Assembly (NCBI GenBank): GCA_963556145.1
Contig: OY744463.1
Span: 7,564,001-7,628,000 of the forward strand
Origin: Hygrocybe punicea
Taxonomy: Eukaryota; Basidiomycota; Agaricomycetes; Agaricales; Hygrophoraceae
Direction: 5' to 3'
DNA: 64,000 bases
The notes below the pieces were generated by a model, which searched no databases, was not told the origin of the DNA, and was given only the letters and a program-made list of their open reading frames with translations. Shown here in pieces: positions 41,101-53,364 of the stretch (positions are counted from its first letter, which is position 1; the number at the start of each line of letters is the position of its first letter). The position numbers and the translations under genes were made by a program.

Positions 41101-41235
41101 ACACAAATACAGCTGAGCCACTCGTGGACCGAGGAATTGCATGGAATTGTTTGGAATTGGTTGGAATTTGCACGGAATTGTCTTTTGAGCTTGCTGCAGT
41201 CGACACAAATACAGCTGAGCCACTCGTGGACCGAG
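35173..41235. repeat. Mixed satellite with D, X, N and A' monomers
   Basis: Short 204- and 306-bp units follow one another without a single long period. A typical order is B box, D-type A, X- or W-type A, W-type B. The monomer at 40,291 carries a hybrid box 1 (G at 40,310), described separately. No non-satellite sequence is seen. Confidence 0.82.
40291..40392 (+). repeat. Hybrid S/W monomer
   Basis: Box 1 reads CGGGGAGCGAGG: positions 19 and 23 match type S, but G at position 20 (base 40,310) matches type W. It also follows an A box, whereas S boxes otherwise follow B boxes. It may be a recombinant or conversion product, or an S monomer with one back mutation that was moved next to an A monomer. 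Confidence 0.8.
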
Positions 41236-44046
41236 GAATTGCACGGAATTGTTTGGAATTGGTTGGAATTTGCACGGAATTGTCTTTTGAGCTCACAGGA
41301 CACATCACAAATACAGCTGAGCCACTCGGAGAGCGAGGAATTGCATGGAATTCTTTGGAATTGGTTGGAATTTGCACGGAATTGTCTTTGGAGCTTGCTG
41401 CAGTCGACACAAATACAGCTGAGCCACTCGTGGACCGAGGAATTGCATGGAATTGTTTGGAATTGGTTGGAATTTGCACGGAATTGTCTTTTGAGCTTGC
41501 TGCAGTCGACACAAATACAGCTGAGCCACTCGTGGACCGAGGAATTGCACGGAATTGTTTGGAATTGGTTGGAATTTGCACGGAATTGTCTTTTGAGCCT
41601 GCTGCAGTCGACACAAATACAGCTGAGCCACTCGTGGAATGAGGAATTGCACGGAATTGTTTGGAATTGGTTGGAATTTGCACGGAATTGTCTTTTGAGC
41701 TCACAGGACACATCACAAATACAGCTGAGCCACTCGGAGAGCGAGGAATTGCATGGAATTCTTTGGAATTGGTTGGAATTTGCACGGAATTGTCTTTGGA
41801 GCTTGCTGCAGTCGACACAAATACAGCTGAGCCACTCGTGGACCGAGGAATTGCACGGAATTGTTTGGAATTGGTTGGAATTTGCACGGAATTGTCTTTT
41901 GAGCCTGCTGCAGTCGACACAAATACAGCTGAGCCACTCGTGGAATGAGGAATTGCACGGAATTGTTTGGAATTGGTTGGAATTTGCACGGAATTGTCTT
42001 TTGAGCTCACAGGACACATCACAAATACAGCTGAGCCACTCGTGGACTGAGGAATTGCACGCAATTGTTTGGAATTGGTTGGAATTTGCACGGAATTGTC
42101 TTTTGAGCTTGCTGCAGTCGACACAAATACAGCTGAGCCACTCGTGGACCGAGGAATTGCACGGAATTGTTTGGAATTGGTTGGAATTTGCACGGAATTG
42201 TCTTTTGAGCTTGCTGCAGTCGACACAAATACAGCTGCGCCACTCGTGGACCGAGGAATTGCACGGAATTGTTTGGAATTGGTTGGAATTTGCACGGAAT
42301 TGTCTTTTGAGCTCACAGGACACATCACAAATACAGCTGAGCCACTCGTGGACTGAGGAATTGCACGCAATTGTTTGGAATTGGTTGGAATTTGCACGGA
42401 ATTGTCTTTTGAGCTTGCTGCAGTCGACACAAATACAGCTGAGCCACTCGTGGACCGACGAATTGCACGGAATTGTTTGGAATTGGTTGGAATTTGCACG
42501 GAATTGTCTTTTGAGCTCACAGGACACATCACAAATACAGCTGAGCCACTCGGAGAGCGAGGAATTGCATGGAATTCTTTGGAATTGGTTGGAATTTGCA
42601 CGGAATTGTCTTTGGAGCTTGCTGCAGTCGACACAAATACAGCTGAGCCACTCGTGGACCGAGGAATTGCATGGAATTGTTTGGAATTGGTTGGAATTTG
42701 CACGGAATTGTCTTTTGAGCTTGCTGCAGTCGACACAAATACAGCTGAGCCACTCGTGGACCGAGGAATTGCACGGAATTGTTTGGAATTGGTTGGAATT
42801 TGCACGGAATTGTCTTTTGAGCCTGCTGCAGTCGACACAAATACAGCTGAGCCACTCGTGGAATGAGGAATTGCACGGAATTGTTTGGAATTGGTTGGAA
42901 TTTGCACGGAATTGTCTTTTGAGCTCACAGGACACATCACAAATACAGCTGAGCCACTCGGAGAGCGAGGAATTGCATGGAATTCTTTGGAATTGGTTGG
43001 AATTTGCACGGAATTGTCTTTGGAGCTTGCTGCAGTCGACACAAATACAGCTGAGCCACTCGTGGACCGAGGAATTGCACGGAATTGTTTGGAATTGGTT
43101 GGAATTTGCACGGAATTGTCTTTTGAGCCTGCTGCAGTCGACACAAATACAGCTGAGCCACTCGTGGAATGAGGAATTGCACGGAATTGTTTGGAATTGG
43201 TTGGAATTTGCACGGAATTGTCTTTTGAGCTCACAGGACACATCACAAATACAGCTGAGCCACTCGTGGACTGAGGAATTGCACGCAATTGTTTGGAATT
43301 GGTTGGAATTTGCACGGAATTGTCTTTTGAGCTTGCTGCAGTCGACACAAATACAGCTGAGCCACTCGTGGACCGAGGAATTGCACGGAATTGTTTGGAA
43401 TTGGTTGGAATTTGCACGGAATTGTCTTTTGAGCTTGCTGCAGTCGACACAAATACAGCTGCGCCACTCGTGGACCGAGGAATTGCACGGAATTGTTTGG
43501 AATTGGTTGGAATTTGCACGGAATTGTCTTTTGAGCTCACAGGACACATCACAAATACAGCTGAGCCACTCGTGGACTGAGGAATTGCACGCAATTGTTT
43601 GGAATTGGTTGGAATTTGCACGGAATTGTCTTTTGAGCTTGCTGCAGTCGACACAAATACAGCTGAGCCACTCGTGGACCGACGAATTGCACGGAATTGT
43701 TTGGAATTGGTTGGAATTTGCACGGAATTGTCTTTTGAGCTCACAGGACACATCACAAATACAGCTGAGCCACTCGGAGAGCGAGGAATTGCATGGAATT
43801 CTTTGGAATTGGTTGGAATTTGCACGGAATTGTCTTTGGAGCTTGCTGCAGTCGACACAAATACAGCTGAGCCACTCGTGGACCGAGGAATTGCATGGAA
43901 TTGTTTGGAATTGGTTGGAATTTGCACGGAATTGTCTTTTGAGCTTGCTGCAGTCGACACAAATACAGCTGAGCCACTCGTGGACCGAGGAATTGCACGG
44001 AATTGTTTGGAATTGGTTGGAATTTGCACGGAATTGTCTTTTGAGC
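41236..44046. repeat. 1,224-bp tandem duplication (12-mer), about 2.3 copies
   Basis: Bases 41,236-42,822 match 42,460-44,046 at an offset of 1,224 bp, longer than one unit, so this is a tandem duplication with the junction near 42,459/42,460. The rare A10>C (CAGCTGCGCC) at 42,238 and 43,462 is found in both copies and nowhere else that I saw. Outer mismatches are at 41,235 (G versus C of the X box) and 42,823 (C versus T). Confidence 0.86.
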
Positions 44047-46555
44047 TCACAGGACACATCACAAATACAGCTGAGCCACTCGGAGAGCGAGGAATTGCAT
44101 GGAATTCTTTGGAATTGGTTGGAATTTGCACGGAATTGTCTTTGGAGCTTGCTGCAGTCGACACAAATACAGCTGAGCCACTCGTGGACCGAGGAATTGC
44201 ATGGAATTGTTTGGAATTGGTTGGAATTTGCACGGAATTGTCTTTTGAGCTTGCTGCAGTCGACACAAATACAGCTGAGCCACTCGTGGACCGATGAATT
44301 GCACGGAATTGTTTGGAATTGGTTGGAATTTGCACGGAATTGTCTTTTGAGCCTGCTGCAGTCGACACAAATACAGCTGAGCCACTCGTGGAATGAGGAA
44401 TTGCACGGAATTGTTTGGAATTGGTTGGAATTTGCACGGAATTGTCTTTTGAGCTCACAGGACACATCACAAATACAGCTGAGCCACTCGTGGACTGAGG
44501 AATTGCACGCAATTGTTTGGAATTGGTTGGAATTTGCACGGAATTGTCTTTTGAGCTCACAGGACACATCACAAATACAGCTGAGCCACTCGGAGAGCGA
44601 GGAATTGCATGGAATTGTTTGGAATTGGTTGGAATTTGCACGGAATTGTCTTTTGAGCTTGCTGCAGTCGACACAAATACAGCTGAGCCACTCGTGGACC
44701 GACGAATTGCACGGAATTGTTTGGAATTGGTTGGAATTTGCACGGAATTGTCTTTTGAGCTCACAGGACACATCACAAATACAGCTGAGCCACTCGGAGA
44801 GCGAGGAATTGCATGGAATTCTTTGGAATTGGTTGGAATTTGCACGGAATTGTCTTTGGAGCTTGCTGCAGTCGACACAAATACAGCTGAGCCACTCGTG
44901 GACCGAGGAATTGCACGGAATTGTTTGGAATTGGTTGGAATTTGCACGGAATTGTCTTTTGAGCCTGCTGCAGTCGACACAAATACAGCTGAGCCACTCG
45001 TGGAATGAGGAATTGCACGGAATTGTTTGGAATTGGTTGGAATTTGCACGGAATTGTCTTTTGAGCTCACAGGACACATCACAAATACAGCTGAGCCACT
45101 CGTGGACTGAGGAATTGCACGCAATTGTTTGGAATTGGTTGGAATTTGCACGGAATTGTCTTTTGAGCTTGCTGCAGTCGACACAAATACAGCTGAGCCA
45201 CTCGTGGACCGACGAATTGCACGGAATTGTTTGGAATTGGTTGGAATTTGCACGGAATTGTCTTTTGAGCTCACAGGACACATCACAAATACAGCTGAGC
45301 CACTCGGAGAGCGAGGAATTGCATGGAATTCTTTGGAATTGGTTGGAATTTGCACGGAATTGTCTTTGGAGCTTGCTGCAGTCGACACAAATACAGCTGA
45401 GCCACTCGTGGACCGAGGAATTGCATGGAATTGTTTGGAATTGGTTGGAATTTGCACGGAATTGTCTTTTGAGCTTGCTGCAGTCGACACAAATACAGCT
45501 GAGCCACTCGTGGACCGAGGAATTGCACGGAATTGTTTGGAATTGGTTGGAATTTGCACGGAATTGTCTTTTGAGCTCACAGGACACATCACAAATACAG
45601 CTGAGCCACTCGGAGAGCGAGGAATTGCATGGAATTCTTTGGAATTGGTTGGAATTTGCACGGAATTGTCTTTGGAGCTTGCTGCAGTCGACACAAATAC
45701 AGCTGAGCCACTCGTGGACCGAGGAATTGCATGGAATTGTTTGGAATTGGTTGGAATTTGCACGGAATTGTCTTTTGAGCTTGCTGCAGTCGACACAAAT
45801 ACAGCTGAGCCACTCGTGGACCGAGGAATTGCACGGAATTGTTTGGAATTGGTTGGAATTTGCACGGAATTGTCTTTTGAGCTCACAGGACACATCACAA
45901 ATACAGCTGAGCCACTCGTGGACTGAGGAATTGCACGCAATTGTTTGGAATTGGTTGGAATTTGCACGGAATTGTCTTTTGAGCTTGCTGCAGTCGACAC
46001 AAATACAGCTGAGCCACTCGTGGACCGACGAATTGCACGGAATTGTTTGGAATTGGTTGGAATTTGCACGGAATTGTCTTTTGAGCTCACAGGACACATC
46101 ACAAATACAGCTGAGCCACTCGGAGAGCGAGGAATTGCATGGAATTCTTTGGAATTGGTTGGAATTTGCACGGAATTGTCTTTGGAGCTTGCTGCAGTCG
46201 ACACAAATACAGCTGAGCCACTCGTGGACCGAGGAATTGCATGGAATTCTTTGGAATTGGTTGGAATTTGCACGGAATTGTCTTTGGAGCTTGCTGCAGT
46301 CGACACAAATACAGCTGAGCCACTCGTGGACCGAGGAATTGCATGGAATTCTTTGGAATTGGTTGGAATTTGCACGGAATTGTCTTTGGAGCTTGCTGCA
46401 GTCGACACAAATACAGCTGAGCCACTCGTGGACCGAGGAATTGCATGGAATTGTTTGGAATTGGTTGGAATTTGCACGGAATTGTCTTTTGAGCTTGCTG
46501 CAGTCGACACAAATACAGCTGAGCCACTCGTGGACCGACGAATTGCACGGAATTG
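44047..46555. repeat. Mixed satellite between the 1,224- and 3,233-bp blocks
   Basis: Monomers of S, W, D, X and N types occur in irregular order. Three consecutive A monomers with C43 and G80 lie around 46,130-46,420. A single X-derived box with T at 44,295 (GACCGATG) looks like a CpG-to-TpG change of the X version. No gene or other element is present. Confidence 0.82.
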
Positions 46556-49500
46556 TTTGGAATTGGTTGGAATTTGCACGGAATTGTCTTTTGAGCTTGC
46601 TGCAGTCGACACAAATACAGCTGAGCCACTCGTGGACCGAGGAATTGCACGGAATTGTTTGGAATTGGTTGGAATTTGCACGGAATTGTCTTTTGAGCCT
46701 GCTGCAGTCGACACAAATACAGCTGAGCCACTCGTGGAATGAGGAATTGCACGGAATTGTTTGGAATTGGTTGGAATTTGCACGGAATTGTCTTTTGAGC
46801 TCACAGGACACATCACAAATACAGCTGAGCCACTCGTGGACCGAGGAATTGCACGGAATTGTTTGGAATTGGTTGGAATTTGCACGGAATTGTCTTTTGA
46901 GCCTGCTGCAGTCGACACAAATACAGCTGAGCCACTCGTGGAATGAGGAATTGCACGGAATTGTTTGGAATTGGTTGGAATTTGCACGGAATTGTCTTTT
47001 GAGCTCACAGGACACATCACAAATACAGCTGAGCCACTCGTGGACTGAGGAATTGCACGCAATTGTTTGGAATTGGTTGGAATTTGCACGGAATTGTCTT
47101 TGGAGCTTGCTGCAGTCGACACAAATACAGCTGAGCCACTCGTGGACCGAGGAATTGCACGGAATTGTTTGGAATTGGTTGGAATTTGCACGGAATTGTC
47201 TTTTGAGCTCACAGGACACATCACAAATACAGCTGAGCCACTCGTGGACCGAGGAATTGCACGGAATTGTTTGGAATTGGTTGGAATTTGCACGGAATTG
47301 TCTTTTGAGCCTGCTGCAGTCGACACAAATACAGCTGAGCCACTCGTGGAATGAGGAATTGCACGGAATTGTTTGGAATTGGTTGGAATTTGCACGGAAT
47401 TGTCTTTTGAGCTCACAGGACACATCACAAATACAGCTGAGCCACTCGTGGACTGAGGAATTGCACGCAATTCTTTGGAATTGGTTGGAATTTGCACGGA
47501 ATTGTCTTTGGAGCTTGCTGCAGTCGACACAAATACAGCTGAGCCACTCGTGGACCGAGGAATTGCACGGAATTGTTTGGAATTGGTTGGAATTTGCACG
47601 GAATTGTCTTTTGAGCCTGCTGCAGTCGACACAAATACAGCTGAGCCACTCGTGGAATGAGGAATTGCACGGAATTGTTTGGAATTGGTTGGAATTTGCA
47701 CGGAATTGTCTTTTGAGCTCACAGGACACATCACAAATACAGCTGAGCCACTCGTGGACTGAGGAATTGCACGCAATTGTTTGGAATTGGTTGGAATTTG
47801 CACGGAATTGTCTTTGGAGCTTGCTGCAGTCGACACAAATACAGCTGAGCCACTCGTGGACCGAGGAATTGCACGGAATTGTTTGGAATTGGTTGGAATT
47901 TGCACGGAATTGTCTTTTGAGCTCACAGGACACATCACAAATACAGCTGAGCCACTCGTGGACCGAGGAATTGCACGGAATTGTTTGGAATTGGTTGGAA
48001 TTTGCACGGAATTGTCTTTTGAGCCTGCTGCAGTCGACACAAATACAGCTGAGCCACTCGTGGAATGAGGAATTGCACGGAATTGTTTGGAATTGGTTGG
48101 AATTTGCACGGAATTGTCTTTTGAGCTCACAGGACACATCACAAATACAGCTGAGCCACTCGTGGACTGAGGAATTGCACGCAATTGTTTGGAATTGGTT
48201 GGAATTTGCACGGAATTGTCTTTGGAGCTTGCTGCAGTCGACACAAATACAGCTGAGCCACTCGTGGACCGAGGAATTGCACGGAATTGTCTTTTGAGCT
48301 CACAGGACACATCACAAATACAGCTGAGCCACTCGTGGACCGAGGAATTGCACGGAATTGTTTGGAATTGGTTGGAATTTGCACGGAATTGTCTTTTGAG
48401 CCTGCTGCAGTCGACACAAATACAGCTGAGCCACTCGTGGAATGAGGAATTGCACGGAATTGTTTGGAATTGGTTGGAATTTGCACGGAATTGTCTTTTG
48501 AGCTCACAGGACACATCACAAATACAGCTGAGCCACTCGTGGACCGAGGAATTGCACGGAATTGTTTGGAATTGGTTGGAATTTGCACGGAATTGTCTTT
48601 TGAGCCTGCTGCAGTCGACACAAATACAGCTGAGCCACTCGTGGAATGAGGAATTGCACGGAATTGTTTGGAATTGGTTGGAATTTGCACGGAATTGTCT
48701 TTTGAGCTCACAGGACACATCACAAATACAGCTGAGCCACTCGTGGACTGAGGAATTGCACGCAATTGTTTGGAATTGGTTGGAATTTGCACGGAATTGT
48801 CTTTGGAGCTTGCTGCAGTCGACACAAATACAGCTGAGCCACTCGTGGACCGAGGAATTGCACGGAATTGTTTGGAATTGGTTGGAATTTGCACGGAATT
48901 GTCTTTTGAGCTCACAGGACACATCACAAATACAGCTGAGCCACTCGGAGAGCGAGGAATTGCATGGAATTCTTTGGAATTGGTTGGAATTTGCACGGAA
49001 TTGTCTTTGGAGCTTGCTGCAGTCGACACAAATACAGCTGAGCCACTCGTGGACCGAGGAATTGCACGGAATTGTTTGGAATTGGTTGGAATTTGCACGG
49101 AATTGTCTTTTGAGCTTGCTGCAGTCGACACAAATACAGCTGAGCCACTCGTGGACTGAGGAATTGCACGCAATTGTTTGGAATTGGTTGGAATTTGCAC
49201 GGAATTGTCTTTTGAGCTTGCTGCAGTCGACACAAATACAGCTGAGCCACTCGTGGACCGACGAATTGCACGGAATTGTTTGGAATTGGTTGGAATTTGC
49301 ACGGAATTGTCTTTTGAGCCTGCTGCAGTCGACACAAATACAGCTGAGCCACTCGTGGAATGAGGAATTGCACGGAATTGTTTGGAATTGGTTGGAATTT
49401 GCACGGAATTGTCTTTTGAGCTTGCTGCAGTCGACACAAATACAGCTGAGCCACTCGTGGACCGAGGAATTGCACGGAATTGTTTGGAATTGGTTGGAAT

Positions 49501-49788
49501 TTGCACGGAATTGTCTTTTGAGCTTGCTGCAGTCGACACAAATACAGCTGAGCCACTCGTGGACCGAGGAATTGCACGGAATTGTTTGGAATTGGTTGGA
49601 ATTTGCACGGAATTGTCTTTTGAGCTCACAGGACACATCACAAATACAGCTGAGCCACTCGTGGACTGAGGAATTGCATGGAATTGTTTGGAATTGGTTG
49701 GAATTTGCACGGAATTGTCTTTTGAGCTCACAGGACACATCACAAATACAGCTGAGCCACTCGGAGAGCGAGGAATTGCATGGAATTC
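46556..49788. repeat. 3,233-bp tandem unit, copy 1 (31 full monomers + one 71-bp)
   Basis: Compared at an offset of 3,233 bp, bases 46,556-49,319 match 49,789-52,552 in monomer order and all diagnostic variants checked, including the truncated monomer. The left mismatch is G (46,555) versus C (49,788). After 49,319 the match resumes once two extra monomers in copy 2 are skipped. The unit is 31 x 102 + 71 bp. I compared variant order, not every base. Confidence 0.85.
48247..48317 (+). repeat. Truncated 71-bp monomer, copy 1
   Basis: This monomer lacks 31 bp. It runs from the first copy of the internal 14-mer TTGCACGGAATTGT straight into the sequence after the second copy, keeping a single 14-mer. 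This is exactly the product expected from slippage or exchange between the two direct repeats at monomer positions 31-44 and 62-75. It shifts the reading register by 31 bp and drops three of the five GGAATT motifs. Confidence 0.95.
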
Positions 49789-52700
49789 TTTGGAATTGGT
49801 TGGAATTTGCACGGAATTGTCTTTTGAGCTTGCTGCAGTCGACACAAATACAGCTGAGCCACTCGTGGACCGAGGAATTGCACGGAATTGTTTGGAATTG
49901 GTTGGAATTTGCACGGAATTGTCTTTTGAGCCTGCTGCAGTCGACACAAATACAGCTGAGCCACTCGTGGAATGAGGAATTGCACGGAATTGTTTGGAAT
50001 TGGTTGGAATTTGCACGGAATTGTCTTTTGAGCTCACAGGACACATCACAAATACAGCTGAGCCACTCGTGGACCGAGGAATTGCACGGAATTGTTTGGA
50101 ATTGGTTGGAATTTGCACGGAATTGTCTTTTGAGCCTGCTGCAGTCGACACAAATACAGCTGAGCCACTCGTGGAATGAGGAATTGCACGGAATTGTTTG
50201 GAATTGGTTGGAATTTGCACGGAATTGTCTTTTGAGCTCACAGGACACATCACAAATACAGCTGAGCCACTCGTGGACTGAGGAATTGCACGCAATTGTT
50301 TGGAATTGGTTGGAATTTGCACGGAATTGTCTTTGGAGCTTGCTGCAGTCGACACAAATACAGCTGAGCCACTCGTGGACCGAGGAATTGCACGGAATTG
50401 TTTGGAATTGGTTGGAATTTGCACGGAATTGTCTTTTGAGCTCACAGGACACATCACAAATACAGCTGAGCCACTCGTGGACCGAGGAATTGCACGGAAT
50501 TGTTTGGAATTGGTTGGAATTTGCACGGAATTGTCTTTTGAGCCTGCTGCAGTCGACACAAATACAGCTGAGCCACTCGTGGAATGAGGAATTGCACGGA
50601 ATTGTTTGGAATTGGTTGGAATTTGCACGGAATTGTCTTTTGAGCTCACAGGACACATCACAAATACAGCTGAGCCACTCGTGGACTGAGGAATTGCACG
50701 CAATTCTTTGGAATTGGTTGGAATTTGCACGGAATTGTCTTTGGAGCTTGCTGCAGTCGACACAAATACAGCTGAGCCACTCGTGGACCGAGGAATTGCA
50801 CGGAATTGTTTGGAATTGGTTGGAATTTGCACGGAATTGTCTTTTGAGCCTGCTGCAGTCGACACAAATACAGCTGAGCCACTCGTGGAATGAGGAATTG
50901 CACGGAATTGTTTGGAATTGGTTGGAATTTGCACGGAATTGTCTTTTGAGCTCACAGGACACATCACAAATACAGCTGAGCCACTCGTGGACTGAGGAAT
51001 TGCACGCAATTGTTTGGAATTGGTTGGAATTTGCACGGAATTGTCTTTGGAGCTTGCTGCAGTCGACACAAATACAGCTGAGCCACTCGTGGACCGAGGA
51101 ATTGCACGGAATTGTTTGGAATTGGTTGGAATTTGCACGGAATTGTCTTTTGAGCTCACAGGACACATCACAAATACAGCTGAGCCACTCGTGGACCGAG
51201 GAATTGCACGGAATTGTTTGGAATTGGTTGGAATTTGCACGGAATTGTCTTTTGAGCCTGCTGCAGTCGACACAAATACAGCTGAGCCACTCGTGGAATG
51301 AGGAATTGCACGGAATTGTTTGGAATTGGTTGGAATTTGCACGGAATTGTCTTTTGAGCTCACAGGACACATCACAAATACAGCTGAGCCACTCGTGGAC
51401 TGAGGAATTGCACGCAATTGTTTGGAATTGGTTGGAATTTGCACGGAATTGTCTTTGGAGCTTGCTGCAGTCGACACAAATACAGCTGAGCCACTCGTGG
51501 ACCGAGGAATTGCACGGAATTGTCTTTTGAGCTCACAGGACACATCACAAATACAGCTGAGCCACTCGTGGACCGAGGAATTGCACGGAATTGTTTGGAA
51601 TTGGTTGGAATTTGCACGGAATTGTCTTTTGAGCCTGCTGCAGTCGACACAAATACAGCTGAGCCACTCGTGGAATGAGGAATTGCACGGAATTGTTTGG
51701 AATTGGTTGGAATTTGCACGGAATTGTCTTTTGAGCTCACAGGACACATCACAAATACAGCTGAGCCACTCGTGGACCGAGGAATTGCACGGAATTGTTT
51801 GGAATTGGTTGGAATTTGCACGGAATTGTCTTTTGAGCCTGCTGCAGTCGACACAAATACAGCTGAGCCACTCGTGGAATGAGGAATTGCACGGAATTGT
51901 TTGGAATTGGTTGGAATTTGCACGGAATTGTCTTTTGAGCTCACAGGACACATCACAAATACAGCTGAGCCACTCGTGGACTGAGGAATTGCACGCAATT
52001 GTTTGGAATTGGTTGGAATTTGCACGGAATTGTCTTTGGAGCTTGCTGCAGTCGACACAAATACAGCTGAGCCACTCGTGGACCGAGGAATTGCACGGAA
52101 TTGTTTGGAATTGGTTGGAATTTGCACGGAATTGTCTTTTGAGCTCACAGGACACATCACAAATACAGCTGAGCCACTCGGAGAGCGAGGAATTGCATGG
52201 AATTCTTTGGAATTGGTTGGAATTTGCACGGAATTGTCTTTGGAGCTTGCTGCAGTCGACACAAATACAGCTGAGCCACTCGTGGACCGAGGAATTGCAC
52301 GGAATTGTTTGGAATTGGTTGGAATTTGCACGGAATTGTCTTTTGAGCTTGCTGCAGTCGACACAAATACAGCTGAGCCACTCGTGGACTGAGGAATTGC
52401 ACGCAATTGTTTGGAATTGGTTGGAATTTGCACGGAATTGTCTTTTGAGCTTGCTGCAGTCGACACAAATACAGCTGAGCCACTCGTGGACCGACGAATT
52501 GCACGGAATTGTTTGGAATTGGTTGGAATTTGCACGGAATTGTCTTTTGAGCTTGCTGCAGTCGACACAAATACAGCTGAGCCACTCGTGGACCGAGGAA
52601 TTGCACGGAATTGTTTGGAATTGGTTGGAATTTGCACGGAATTGTCTTTTGAGCTCACAGGACACATCACAAATACAGCTGAGCCACTCGTGGACCGAGG

Positions 52701-53257
52701 AATTGCACGGAATTGTTTGGAATTGGTTGGAATTTGCACGGAATTGTCTTTTGAGCCTGCTGCAGTCGACACAAATACAGCTGAGCCACTCGTGGAATGA
52801 GGAATTGCACGGAATTGTTTGGAATTGGTTGGAATTTGCACGGAATTGTCTTTTGAGCTTGCTGCAGTCGACACAAATACAGCTGAGCCACTCGTGGACC
52901 GAGGAATTGCACGGAATTGTTTGGAATTGGTTGGAATTTGCACGGAATTGTCTTTTGAGCTTGCTGCAGTCGACACAAATACAGCTGAGCCACTCGTGGA
53001 CCGAGGAATTGCACGGAATTGTTTGGAATTGGTTGGAATTTGCACGGAATTGTCTTTTGAGCTCACAGGACACATCACAAATACAGCTGAGCCACTCGTG
53101 GACTGAGGAATTGCATGGAATTGTTTGGAATTGGTTGGAATTTGCACGGAATTGTCTTTTGAGCTCACAGGACACATCACAAATACAGCTGAGCCACTCG
53201 GAGAGCGAGGAATTGCATGGAATTCTTTGGAATTGGTTGGAATTTGCACGGAATTGT
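49789..53257. repeat. 3,233-bp tandem unit, copy 2, with two extra monomers
   Basis: This copy follows copy 1 directly. It matches to 52,552, then holds two additional monomers (an A and a B monomer around 52,553-52,756) relative to copy 1, after which order again follows copy 1 at an offset of 3,437 bp as far as about 53,257, where G80 replaces T80. The extra pair shows that whole-monomer gain happened after the large duplication, or loss happened in copy 1. Confidence 0.8.
51480..51550 (+). repeat. Truncated 71-bp monomer, copy 2
   Basis: It has the same 31-bp deletion with the same junction as 48,247-48,317, at 3,233 bp distance, and it is flanked by the same monomer types. One deletion followed by duplication of the surrounding unit explains both; two independent identical slippages are less likely given the matching flanks. 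Confidence 0.95.
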
Positions 53258-53364
53258 CTTTGGAGCTTGCTGCAGTCGACACAAATACAGCTGAGCCACT
53301 CGTGGACCGAGGAATTGCATGGAATTGTTTGGAATTGGTTGGAATTTGCACGGAATTGTCTTTT

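Noticed and set aside
14461..48297. Giant open reading frame of over 11,000 codons (and similar ones at 18-15,734 plus strand, 48,139-63,885 and 51,372-63,992 minus strand)
   Set aside because: Openness is explained by the 102-bp period. Several registers on both strands are open, variants are not biased to silent sites, and ends are set by variant stops or the 31-bp frame shift. There are no start context, introns, signal peptide or non-repeat domains.
46556..53257. The 3,233-bp duplication being an assembly error
   Set aside because: Kept as a possibility but not preferred: copy 2 differs from copy 1 by two extra monomers and by its flanks, which is easier to explain by real divergence. 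Only spanning reads can settle it.
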